Part shown: positions 1 to 12,536 of the stretch, in pieces
How positions within the stretch are numbered: position 1 is the stretch's first letter
How the letters are laid out: each line of letters starts with the position of its first letter
Assembly (NCBI GenBank): GCA_020746105.1
Contig: CM036619.1
Location: 59,569,135 to 59,633,134, forward strand
Direction: 5' to 3'
Length of the DNA: 64,000 nt
DNA from: Trogon surrucura
Lineage: Eukaryota > Chordata > Aves > Trogoniformes > Trogonidae
The notes under the pieces: model-generated
Told to the model about the DNA's origin: nothing
Seen by the model: only the letters and a program-made list of their open reading frames with translations
The model's database searches: none
Position numbers and translations under genes: made by a program

Positions 1-1796
1 TTGGTCTACTTGGTTAATTGTTCTTTGCCAGTTAGCATTGGATGCACTAGATTTTCTATTGAACAACTACTATCCTCCCACTTGTACCACTATTTTTGTG
101 TATATATAGACACAACATCATGGCTGTTGCTGAAATGGCACGCTTTCTCTTTGATGAATAGTGGAGAATTTAATAGTACTATTCTGGATCCTTTATTCAT
201 TTATATAGCCATTGGTTTTTTCCTTTCAGTCCTACACTTGTTTTAGAAGTAGCTGCAGAGCAATCTGAAGGGTATTCCTTATCTTGTGCTGTCATGAGCA
301 CTGAACAACAGTTCACTTTTGTGAAAAACATGCTCACATATTCTTCACTGAAAACAAATTAAAAAAAAAAACACCCAAACAATCTTTTTTCATTCGTGTA
401 AATTTTATTGAGCAAATATGAATAGATATTAATGGAGGAAAAAAAAAAAAAGAGGAAGAAGCAATAAAAACGATGCATGTAGGGAAAAAAAAAGCCAATA
501 GTAGCCAACCATAGGCTCCTAGAAGAGCAAAGGATCTGTGCAACCATTAGGAGGACAAATGATTGACCAGTTAGGAGTGCAAGAAATAGAATATAGTTGA
601 AGAGATACAGTGACATCTGAAGATATATGTGAACTAGAGATAGGTGGGGAATGTAAATTCCAGCTGTGAACTACAAGTGAGTTTATCAAGTAGAATTTTC
701 TGTTCACTTCAGAAAGTTTGATTTTAATAATCTTTGAAATTTATACATCCTTGATGTTCGTTAGTGTGACTGATGTGCATGTGACTTCCTTTCAGAAGAT
801 TTTATTTGTGTTACTTTCGCAAGCTAGATTTCACCTATTCATGAGTAAGAAAACTTTTTGCAAGACTACCATTGTATTTAAATGATGATTTACACATTTC
901 TGAAGGAAAAAAGTACAGAAAAATAATGTAAATAAGAGATTTGTGTTTCAAGATCAGAAACAGTTACTATTTGAAAATATTTACTGAATTTAAACCAATA
1001 TTTTCCTTCTAAAATATACACAATTTCTGGTAGTAGCTGTTAATATACAAGGCTCTGAACTTTATGAATGGGGATGTAATTAATTGTTTTCCCTTGAAAA
1101 TATAGGAGCAGATTCTCAATGAACACAAATTGGTCTCTCCTTCCAGTGCACAGAGCTGTACTGGTTTACACCAAGCCGTATGAAACTTCCCTAAGGGAGG
1201 ATATTTAGCACAGTTTGTTAAATTAAGTGATCATTTTAATGGACCACACAGAAGGTGTGAGACAAAAGTGAAAATGCCTTGAGTATAAAGTTCTGAACGT
1301 TACAATTGGTGACAGAAGGCCTATCAATGAGACAGTAATCCTATAAAAATACAGAAAGATCAGATTGCTTGTTGAATTAGAATTGCTTTAGTATGGATGC
1401 ATGCAAGGGGATAGCAGAGGAGCTGGAAACTTTCCATCTGCTTTGTATACAGAGTGATTAGATTGTGATCACTTAGTCCAAGAGGATAGAAATGATGCAC
1501 AATTCTGCCAGGATAAGACATGCAAATTGGATCAATTAAGCTTTGAGAGTGCTCAGACAATCTGGTAGAGAAGTTTACATGCTGTGTCAAGTGAAACTTA
1601 GCAAAGATCAGTCTTGAATGCTGGGGGCAAGTCATATAATGATTTAAACTCTAATCTCCAAGAGTAATTCATTGTTTTCAGATTCGGTTATAAAACTGAA
1701 TAGATACTGTAGTAAACCAATCAGATACTCTAATAAAAGATCCCTTTAGGAGATGTTTAATGGTACACACAACAAGTATGACAGACAAATTAGTAA

Positions 1797-1849
1797 CAGT
1801 CATCTGAGTTGAAGCATTTGAGGAAGATGAGAGTCAACTCAGATGACTG
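1797..1849. repeat. Perfect 16-bp inverted repeat with 21-nt spacer
   Basis: Arms CAGTCATCTGAGTTGA (1797-1812) and its exact reverse complement (1834-1849). Confidence 0.93.
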
Positions 1850-4800
1850 ATTGTGTTTGCAGATAATGCAGTTAATACTAGTAACCCTGTACTTGTTGAT
1901 GCTTCAGAAACAGGGAGTGTTCTTATAAGGAACTCATTGTGTGCTCATTTAGAAGGGGAGCAATGTGGAAATGATCATTAGAAAACTGTTTAAGGATTTG
2001 GATTATATACCCTCTGCAATGTGTTTTATAGCAGCAAAAGGACACATTTAAGATAATCGGAGGGGTCTTTATGTAAATCGAAAGTTCTTGATATATGTGA
2101 AGTACTGGAACCTTCAGCAATGAGTTTCTGAAGGAAGACATCAAACATTTTCAGTAGAATCCAGATGGATTTCAGAATTAGAAACAGGTCTTCATAATTG
2201 GAATTTTAATGTAGATTCAGCAAGTATACATGACCAACGTAAAATAACACCTGCCATTTCAATATTTTCTCATAATTTTTTTATCAATGGCACTACATTG
2301 ACTGTCTTGGCATGATTTAATGGCAGTGAGTAGGAAACTCAGCAAGAATGCGTGCTGGTGAAAACAGTGAGACGAATAGTCCTGGGTTGCCATCAGCATT
2401 GGACATGGCAAAACTTCTGTCTATGCATGTTTTTTGAAGAACGATGAGTGAATTTCAGGTTTAATACATATAGTCCCTCATCATTTGAAATGCCAAAATA
2501 TATTTAAGGAAAGAAAGCATAATGGCTGCATAGGAATTTGATTAGATCATCTTTATTGAACACTCATCATACTCACCAAAGTAGAAAAAGGCACCAGGAG
2601 AGCCCTACCCTTTACATACAGCTGTTAAAATCCTTCTAAACTGGAAGGCTTTACAATTAACCTAGTATTGTACATGTTAATGCAGTTTGTTATGGTTTTG
2701 AAATATTAATGCATTATCTTCCCTGTCAAATGTTTCCTGAAAAACAACACAAAACATGGGCATTAAAAGCCTTTCTTTCCCAGCCCTTAATCCTATGGAG
2801 TAAAAATGCCTAACAAAATATGAATTACTATCTTGAGATCAGTCTGGTTATGTCTGAAAGTCTGGCAGAACCACAAATCATAATGGGGAACAAAAAAAAA
2901 AAGAAAAACCTTTTAAAGCATTTATTCATGAAGTATCATTTTAAATGATCAGAGTGGTTTAAGGCAGACTTTCTAATGTCCATATTTACTGTGCATACCC
3001 TATTTCAGCTTGTTCTGAATACTGAACAGCTACAGTGTGAATTTATGTAATAGAATCACTTAAGCTTTCAGTTCTGCTTCTGACAATTAGTCTATGTGAT
3101 GCACATTTCTGTTCATTAAAGCACTCTTCCTTTGCAGAGGGATTAAGGCTGTATTTCAGAAAGGCGCTTAGGCAGATGCTTAGTACCAACTTTCATGAGT
3201 GTTGAGCAAGTTCTGACATGCTGTACATGGCTAAGGATGATTTCATAACTTAGAAAATTTTAAATGAGAGATTTAATTGGATGTAGTGCAGGGTTAAATT
3301 TCCCTACTCTTTGGAGTAAATTTGCACTACAGGTTGTTGTTGATTAACTAGCCAGTATATGTGGATGGATATGTGTTTTTGAAACATTGTTGGGTAAAAA
3401 TCAATGTGCTAAACCATCTTCAGTGAAGTATGTGAGAGTAGGGGGAAAAAAAGAAAATGAATTGTCCAATAGCCCACTGAAAAAAGAACAACTTATTTGT
3501 CATTCAGTGTTTTACCTTTATTAAACTGCAGTGTTAGTAATTGGTCATTGTATTTAATAGAAAGTACTACAGAAATGCTACTGTGTTTAATCAAGCCAGA
3601 CTGAAAAAGAGATTCTAAATGAAATGTAAACACGCTGACAACAGTGACTTCTGTTTTAAGATAGTAAGTTAACAAAGTTATTCTGCTCCTTGTAAGTGAA
3701 ATCATTTTAAGACACAAGTGTCAACAGGAAGATATCTAATACTGCACTTCATTTGGTCATGCGTTGCTTTTTCAAGTTATATTGTCATACTAGCAATGAA
3801 AATATAATCCTTTGCTATAAATTTTCATTGCTGCCCTTTTCATATAAAATAATTTACTCATATTCAAATGTTGTAGTAGAATTTTACATTCAAATTTCTC
3901 TGTTCTTGCGTTACTTCCTTGAACCACTGAGCCCTGAGCAGCCATGACTCCCTCCACGACTTTCCCATATGTGCGATATAGGTATTGTGTCAAATTCTTA
4001 ATTTTGCACTTGAAAACTAGTAGTCCCATTGATCTTAGTGGGAATACTCCGTGGGGTTAGATTTATGGAAATGCTTTGAAAAATATCTGTGTGGTGTGAA
4101 ACATATCATATAACCAATATGATCATACGAAGAATTGTCAATTTGACTACAATTTCTTCAGGAAAGTCAGCACTAAGTATTGTATTTATACAAACATATA
4201 AAACTTAATAAAGAAATACAATAGGAATTAAATTTTTAAAAAGCAAACCACAATAACAAACACTGAGGCCCTGAGGTGCATTAAAAATGGAGGTATAGAC
4301 CAACATGTTAATTCTGCTTTATTTTAACAGTTTCATAAATTTATCTAACAAGTCCTTAACTGTTTTCAGGGAATTAGATCTTAGTGTGGCTGTGGATGCA
4401 GTTAATTACATATTTTTCTGTACTGTAAATCTTTCATCATTAAAATGATCAGACTGCGCTGTCTTCTGTAGTCCAGTACTTTATAAGCTTCTACACACAA
4501 AGTTAGTCACAGTAATTAATTCAGCTGCTCTGCAATTACCTATTTTACCGTTGCCTTCTACAATGTCACGGTTTCAACACTTCCCACAAACATTCAAGAT
4601 GAGATTATAAGTAGATTTTTAGTAGCATTAAACTTTCAAGAGCAAATGGAATTTGAGGAATTGATACAACATAAAACCAAACCGAAAACAACAGAAAAAA
4701 GCCTTACACCCTTTGGGTATCTATTCCTTGGTACTAATGTTCTTTAGAAGCAGGTTCCTTTGAGAAAAATCATTATCAGCCAAGCATTGCTGCAAGCTAT

Positions 4801-6416
4801 TTTGGGTAGTTGAAGCAGAAACAGGATAATCACTCTAAACTATAAATCAGTAGTTTGACAAAGAAGAGACAATATGTGAGGTACAATTTTCACCCTGAAA
4901 TAAAGACATTCAGTATAAGTACATACCTCAGAAAATACTTTAATACCAAATACATTTTTTGTTTGTAAATTTGATATTATTGAGATGGTAGTCAACGAAG
5001 AAGTGTGTATGATTACTTTTCCTGCTTAGTGCTGTTATAGATAATTCTTTAGATTACGGAGTTAGATATGAAAAAAATAGATCCTCTAATATGCTCTCAT
5101 TTCCCATGGCTGAAATCCTGGCCCTGAATTATCATGGCTAAGTAGAAAAAGCAGTATGGGAGAAACAACTTTTGAGTCAGCCTATTTATAGTCTTTTTTT
5201 TTATTTCTATTTTCAAGAATGGAGAAAAAGTAAAAGCATTTATTTTGTATTATTGCAGGTATATAAATTCTAATTCCATCTCCCCTCTTTCCCTCTTTCC
5301 TGTGCTATAAGGCAAAGTGCATTTCTGCACTTAAGACTTAAAAATCATAAATTATTAATAAAAGGTTTAGCATATTTTTATACTGTACAGTGGTATAAAC
5401 CCAGAAAATATTCATATAGCTGTAAATATATATATGTATTTATACATATATGTATTTCATTCAAGAAAAATATATGCTCCAGAAACAGTTCTTTATGTAT
5501 ATTAATATTGTGCAAGCAGAGATTGTTTCACATGTATTGGAAAAGTAATCTGAGAAAAAGAATAAGTGAAGTTTCTTGAAAACTCTTGTTTCTGCAAGCT
5601 GCTACATGTGCACAAACTTTTCAAGCCCATGGACATCTGCTAGCCCAGAGATATTCTTCTGTGATGTATACCAAGGTCTTTGGTATTTATTTGCCATGCT
5701 CCATTTTTTAAGCCTGATCACTTTCATAGAAGCTATATTTGGGGAATGCAGGGAAAGAACATCCTCACATAATTTTATTTTACTGCTAAAGTAGAGAGTA
5801 GAGACTAAGAGAATTTTATCTTACGGCTTCAGTGATTCTTGGCAACAAAATAAATCACCGGGCCAATAAATATGTTGGTTTAGTATGTAACAGCGAATAG
5901 TATGGTACATTATGAGTAGATATGGATCATGTGAAAATACTATTGGTATATATGGAAGAGAACTTAGTCCCTTTCCTGGAGACTAAGTAAGTGCAGAGAC
6001 TCAAATAGAGCTGGTAAAAATAAACATTCAGAAATTTGAAAATAGAATTTCACTTCAGTGGTATTTTCACATGATTTAATTGGTTTAGGCACTTGTGTAA
6101 ATGAGGTTTGAGTCATTTGTTTCTTTAATCAAAAAATAGATCTATTTGGGTGAAAACAGAAACAGTTTTTATATGGTAAGTCAGATAGCAAATCCACTAG
6201 TATATGCCTTGGTTTGTCAGTGATGCAATTTTGTTCCTGAAATATTCACAATGAGTACTCCAAGGAATAAATACTGATGGACTGAGAGTAGTTTGAAAAA
6301 AAACCAAAAAACCCTGAAGCTGAATATTGAATAGGTCTGTAAGGATTCCAGTGTACATACTGTTTACAAACACTGTGGTCTGTTTCCCCGTTCCAAATTC
6401 TTGCAAGATACTTGAA

Positions 6417-6434
6417 GTGTGTGTGTGTGTGTGT
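6417..6434. repeat. (GT)9 microsatellite
   Basis: Nine uninterrupted GT units. Confidence 0.95.
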
Positions 6435-7838
6435 GAGGAGAAAGGAGGTCTCTTTTCCATTCCTGTTCTGAACATGTTATGTTGCCTGCAGGCTCTTGGT
6501 GGTGCTGCAATACAGTATTGCTGTCCCCCCACCCCCAATATTATGCAATTAGTACGTGATGATGCACAGTATACAGATGGCTTCTACCTCCCAAAGCTGC
6601 CAAACTGTCTTTTTAAGAGTGTGAATGACAAATAGTCATTTTGGAGAGTGACATGTCATGATGATGGCCCATTAAAACTCCTCAAGAATATTCAGCCGGC
6701 TACATATGCCCACTCAGCTCTACAGCAGCAGCTGCTTCTGAGTTCCTCCTGTAGCTGCACTAATCTTAATGGGCTGGCTGCACAATTCCCTGTTGCCACA
6801 GGGCGTTTTGTCTTCTTATTAAAACCGGGGGGAGAAGGCACAGATTTGTGAGTACAGCATCTGCAGAGATCAGAAAAGACAAGGACTGAATAAGGAAATG
6901 TATGTATGTGTCTGTGCACACACGTATAAATACATACACTTAAATGCATGCATATATTGTATAGATAAATACAAACACTGTATTACTGTATTTATAAAGA
7001 CCTAAATTAGATGAGTATACACAGGGACAGAGAGAACTCTATAGATACAATTGACTGTCATTATGAGAAAAAATATCATAAAAATGTGACATGGTTGCTC
7101 TTATGACATCCAGTTTTCAGTGTTTCCTCTTAATTATTCAACTCACTAGCCTTTAGATGACAGGATCCCTTATTCCTAGATGAACATTTCATCTGAACTT
7201 TGTCTTCCACTTAGAAGTTTTGAGGGCTTGCTTAGATACTAACAGGAATGTTATGAAATGCAAGTTTTAGACTTTTGGTACTTGTGTTTTGAATTTTGTT
7301 TGAACAATAACCATTGAGGAACTAAAGAAGTTTCACTGTTCTCTTTCCCATTTCACCCTCTTTTTCAAAAGGCTGGCAAAATTAAATATTCACTTCACTT
7401 CATGTGGCTGAGGTGATATACCCTCCTGGAGCACTGATCAGTCACTTGAGACCATAAGGAATACATATTTTTCACTAAGCTCGTCCACCAACATTTCTGA
7501 ACCTCTTACTGGGGAAACAGCACAGAGGGGAGGAGGGGATAGTAAAGCCTAACTGCTTATTCCAAGTTTGCTCATGAGAGACAATAAGTGTGAGCAGATT
7601 AATAACATTTCTTACTATTCTAATTTCCAGTCACAGAAACATACATTCTGTAGCATCAAAAAAAGTTGGGAACCTACATTAATAGGGGAAATAAGGATTT
7701 TTTTATTTTAAAAGAAGCATGCCTAGGTCATTCAGAATAAGCTGACACTCTACTCCCATTGCCCATCAGTCATATTTCTTATGTTTGTGTCTCTGCTTCT
7801 AGCACTTTAAAATCAATGATGATTTAAAATGCATCCTC

Positions 7839-7877
7839 TTTTTTTTTTTCTTTTCTTTTTTTTTTTTTTTTTTTTTT
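7839..7877. repeat. Poly-T tract
   Basis: About 39 nt, nearly all T with two interrupting C bases. Could be simple-sequence expansion; no retrogene body is seen beside it. Confidence 0.95.
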
Positions 7878-8990
7878 AATTTCCCCTCCAGAGTAGCCTT
7901 TTTTTCCTGTGGATTTGGGGTAGTAGTAATCTACACATTCAGTAAAAAGACACCTCACCAGATTCAGGTTATCAGTCTTTTTAATACGTGTGGCTTTAAA
8001 TAGAGCATGAGAAGAAAATATTGGTAAAGTTATACATCTTTATTCTCAAATATTGTTCTTACTTCAATCACTAAAGGTCAGCTCCACTTACTATTTCAGA
8101 AGCTTCTTTCATTTGTACTTTCTATTTTTCCTTGCTGTTTCCTCCCATTTCAACTTCTCATTCTTCGTTTTACCTGCCTTCTTTTGTCTTCCTCCTGCCC
8201 CATCTCCTCTGCCTCATCACATTCATTTGAAGTCTTTTATCAGTCTGTTTCCCATTCAGGTTCTCTCCTGATCTGTCCGTGTTCTCATCCACTTTGTATT
8301 TTTGGTTAGTAGATGTTTTTTACTTTTTTTTTTAACTCATTTTCCTCTCTTCCCTTTTCATCCATCTTACTTATTTTCTCTCTTATCCTATGCTTTCTTA
8401 ATTATGCACCTGTGTAAATACCTTGATTGTAGATTGTGAAATGTGCTTATATGATAGGTAACCTCTCATTGCCTTTGTGGTGACCCTAGGTAGATATATT
8501 GACTTGTGGTCATTTGTAAGATTCTAGTATTACCCATAGCAAGACAAAAGAGGATTTGAAGACATTCTAGACAAAATTTGGGGGATTTTAGATCAACACA
8601 GAACAGAAGCCTTGTCTAGACTGACTGGCTTCTGAGCAAGCCTGTTACCAGCTGCTTGTGTTAGATAAATATAATGTGGTTTAGACTGTCGTCTGCAGCA
8701 TGGGATCTTGTATTCCCACAGGACTATTCTGCACTTGCCTGACAACGAGAAAGTCTAGAGGCAACAAAACAGTGCATGAAATTGCTAGTAAGTCAAAGTG
8801 GCAAACTGGGCCATTGTGGCACAGTTGTCTATGCTGGCTCCCTACTATACTGACAATGTTGCTGAGACAAGGAAATTCTGGCAACATTACGAGCATATTC
8901 CTTCTTGTGAAACTCTAATTAAAAATGTTAGGGTTTTGGGTATAGCCATTTATGTTGACTTGATCTGTTGTCCTCAGTATTACCTGTTAT

Positions 8991-9620
8991 CATAGAATCA
9001 TAGAATCATAGAATTGTCAGGGTTGGAAGGGACCTTAAAGATCATCTAGTTCCAACCCCTTTGCCATGGGCAGGGACGTCCCCCAGTAGATCAGGCTGCT
9101 CAGAGCCCCATCCAACCTGGTCTTAAAAACTTACAGGGATGGGGCTTCCACTACCTCTCTGGGCAACCTGTTCCAGTGTCTCACGACCCTCATGGTGAAG
9201 AACTTCATCCTAACGTCCAGTCTAAACCAATCCATCTCTAGCTTCAATCCATTCGCCCTAGTCCTGTCACTATCTGACATCCTAAAAAGTCCCTCACCAG
9301 CTTTCTTGTAGGCCCCCTTAAGATACTGGAAGGACACAATAAGGTCTTCTCAGAGCCTTCTTTTCTCCAGACTGAATAGCCTCAACACTCTCTTAGTCTG
9401 TCTTCACAGGATAGGTTCTTCAGCCCTCTAGTCTTCCTCATGGCTATTCTCTGGACATGCTCAGCACATCCATATCTTTCTTGTGCTGTGGGCTCCAGAA
9501 CTGGATGTGGTACTCCAGGTGAGGTCTCACGAGAGTGGAGTAGAGGGGGAGAATCGCCTCCCTTGACTTTCTGACCACGCAGCTCTTGATGCCCCAGGAC
9601 ACGATTGTTGAAAGAACATG
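8991..9620 (-). mobile_element. CR1 LINE, 5'-truncated 3' fragment
   Basis: Read on the minus strand, the element ends at 8991 in three copies of the CR1 terminal octamer (ATTCTATG), preceded by the typical GGTCCCTTCCAACCC motif. Upstream it encodes degraded C-terminal ORF2 sequence: [15 protein letters not shown] near 9540, then [16 protein letters not shown] and [17 protein letters not shown] near 9140-9330, all standard for the CR1 reverse transcriptase end. Frameshifts and stops break the frame, so it is dead. Its 5' limit is approximate; a short internal repeat (GATTGTTGAAAG twice) lies at the limit. Confidence 0.93.
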
Positions 9621-12515
9621 ATTGTTGAAAGCCCAGAACATAGACCAGTGTATTTCTTTCTGAGCCCATGCTTCTACCATAGTTTTACATAAATTAATAA
9701 AACCAAAAGCAAACAAAAGCCCTCCAGGAGCTCCTTTATCACTTTCTCAACATGTCTTGGAAAAAAAGACGTTCATTACCTGCTGAATAATACTTTCACT
9801 AGTGCCTGGGTGTGAAGTCAATTATACGAATCACAAACCTTTGCTGACATCAATAAAATGTTGAGGAATCCGTTTCTGTCCCACATGACTCCTGTAATGA
9901 GACTGAAAAAGAAATTTAAAAAGATATCTTAAGCTGTTGATGCTGAAATATGTTTACAGTTTACAAGAGTGAGAGTTTCATAGGTCCCTCTGAAACAACA
10001 GTTGTATTAGTAACGAGTGTGTTTGTGAGGAAGCATTGCAGAAATGTGGTATACGTGGATTTTACTTAAGTATTAACTCCATTGTCTGTGCTGATTTTTA
10101 AATATTAGTTATTATTTGCATTGAAATTGTTCCGAATCAGCAACAATGAAGGCTTAGTTATCCTGATAATTTACTAATACAGTGTTATATTTTAAAAAAG
10201 AAGAAAACATAGAAATACCTGATACTTTATGGGCCATCACAATTCAAAACATTTACTAGAAGTGATAATCTGAGGGGAAGGGGGAGTTCAAAACCTTCTA
10301 GGTGCAATCACAGTAAATACTGAATCCAAGAACAGAAGTTTTAAGAACCTGGCTGTTGTGATGAGCAAGATTTAGTAGAAATGGCTAAATTAAATCTTTG
10401 TTTCAAATCACCTACTTTCTTTCATCTTCTGGCAATTACGTATTTAACCTGTGTACACCTGACATGTTCTCTTTTTAAGTTTTCCCAGAAAGCAGCAGAA
10501 GCATTTTATGTATGAAGAGTGTCTTCCTCCTACAATCAGTTCTCAGTTGTTTTGTGAAAGAAAGTTGTGGTTATAAAATGGACAAGAAGATTGCGCCTGG
10601 CTTTGTGTTCTTTCTTCATTTCAGCCTTTTTTGTTTCCTAGTCCTTCCTTGCTTTTGTTGGCAAGGCAGGAATAAAGCTGCCACTGAGCCAAGTTCAGTA
10701 TCACCAAGAACTATGGATGCCTGCACAGTCTTGAGGCTGCAGCTTTCATTCATCTCCTCCCTTTCTAGTTACTTTCACAGCGAGGAAGGAAAAGGTGCAG
10801 GCAAGATAACTCCTCCTTGAGAAAATATTTTAATTGTTCTGCAAATGAGTGCACATTTCTTGTGGTCTCAGAGAGTCATGGAGCTAGACTGTACTGAACC
10901 ATCTCATGGTTGCTCTGCCTGTCTTTCTTACCATTACCTCTGTGATCCTGATGGTGCTGAAAACCCAGCACCTCATCTTCTCCTTATGCTTTTCTTCTTC
11001 ACCCCAAATCTGTAAACTCTGCAATGAAACATTAGCCATGCTGCCAAAGGGAGGAACCATCGAAAAGACAGATCTGTGGGGAAGAAATAACAGAGAAGAG
11101 AGGCATATGAACATTGCACTTGCTGTAAGTGAGCCTGATCTGAATATCATAGAAGAAGCAAACCTCTCATTCAGTCCTCAGACAGATCAGTGGTGGCCAG
11201 ACACACTGCTTTTAATGCAGTTCAGTATCTCTGCTTACTGATAAATTCTCTTCTCTATTGAAAATACTGCATTAGCATATTTCGATTGAAAATGATGTAA
11301 AATGATGTCATCTTTGGTTGTGCAGATCTGTACCTACAAAGACAAAATACAGAAATTAGTGAGTATTAGAGAACTTGAAGGAAATGTATTTAGGTTTCCC
11401 TGAAATAATCATCACCCTAAGGGTCCAGATAAACACAAATGCATTAGGCACAACCCTATACTAAGTTATATCGCTGCAGGGCCAAAAAATCTGAGGACGA
11501 AATTGCATTCATTAAAGGAGTTAGGGTAACATTGCCTTTAATACTGATGGAAGCGGACTGCTTCCTTCTCTTACACATATTCAAACCAGCGTTTTCTGAA
11601 ACTTAGAGTATTATTAGGAATTGAGCATAAGAACATTTGAGTGTCCTTTTTTTAGGTTGGCTTCAGAGACAGTAAAGGGCACTCGGTAAATTATCTTCTC
11701 AAAAATTAAAAAGTGCACCTCATATGCAGTGTCCCGATCTACCTCCACAAGGCTTGTGAGGGTTTCCTTATTAGATTTGTTCTTTCCTAGAACATCAAGT
11801 TATTCTCCTTTTAAAAATACATCATCTCTCTGCAGAAGCTTCCTGCTTCCTTTTTCTGTTCTCATGTACTCTTTCTTGTACATGGTGCAATGTAAGGAAC
11901 ACCCAACAACAAAACTCTTAAAGTGGAATCTAATAAAGAAGCAATAGCATCACCTTATAATAATTGGATCATGATTCTCATACTGGAAATAAGGTTACTT
12001 GAAAGCCAAGGCAAGCTGGAGAGTAACCATCATGGATGTTGTGTGCAGGTGGCAATGGATGAAATTAATTGGAAGCATACAACCATCTCTATCTATGGCA
12101 TTCCTCTTCCAGAAAACAAAGAGGGAATTTTATTTACAATACTTATTGCAAAGTACTTCTGAAAAAAAAATTGTCTGGCATGGTCCAGAATGAGATCAGA
12201 TGAAATTTATCAAGAAAATCCTTGAATCCTCCATATCTCTCGAAACAAGGATTTGAAACTGCGTTTTTCTTGATCTTCTCTACTCCTTAAGTCAAAGTCC
12301 CTATGCGCAACTACAGACTGAGCTGCAGTTCAGTCTCCTGCACGAGTGTCTCTGTAGAGGGAGGAGTGACAAACTGGTAGATCGAACTGCCATAGGTGCT
12401 TTCTGGAGCCTTCCTGTCAACTCCCCTCAGGACTTATATCATTCTATATAACTGTTGCCAAATTAATCACAAGAATAAATAAAACCCTCAGGTCTTATTC
12501 TAAAGTGTAATTCTT

Positions 12516-12536
12516 AAAAAAAAAAAAAAAAAAAAA
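12516..12536. repeat. Poly-A tract (21 A)
   Basis: Uninterrupted run of A. The A-rich, C-interrupted sequence after it makes a retrocopy tail unlikely, and no gene-like body is recognised upstream. Confidence 0.95.

Noticed and set aside
9131..9716. Protein-coding ORFs on the minus strand
   Set aside because: They translate to broken pieces of CR1 ORF2, not a host gene.
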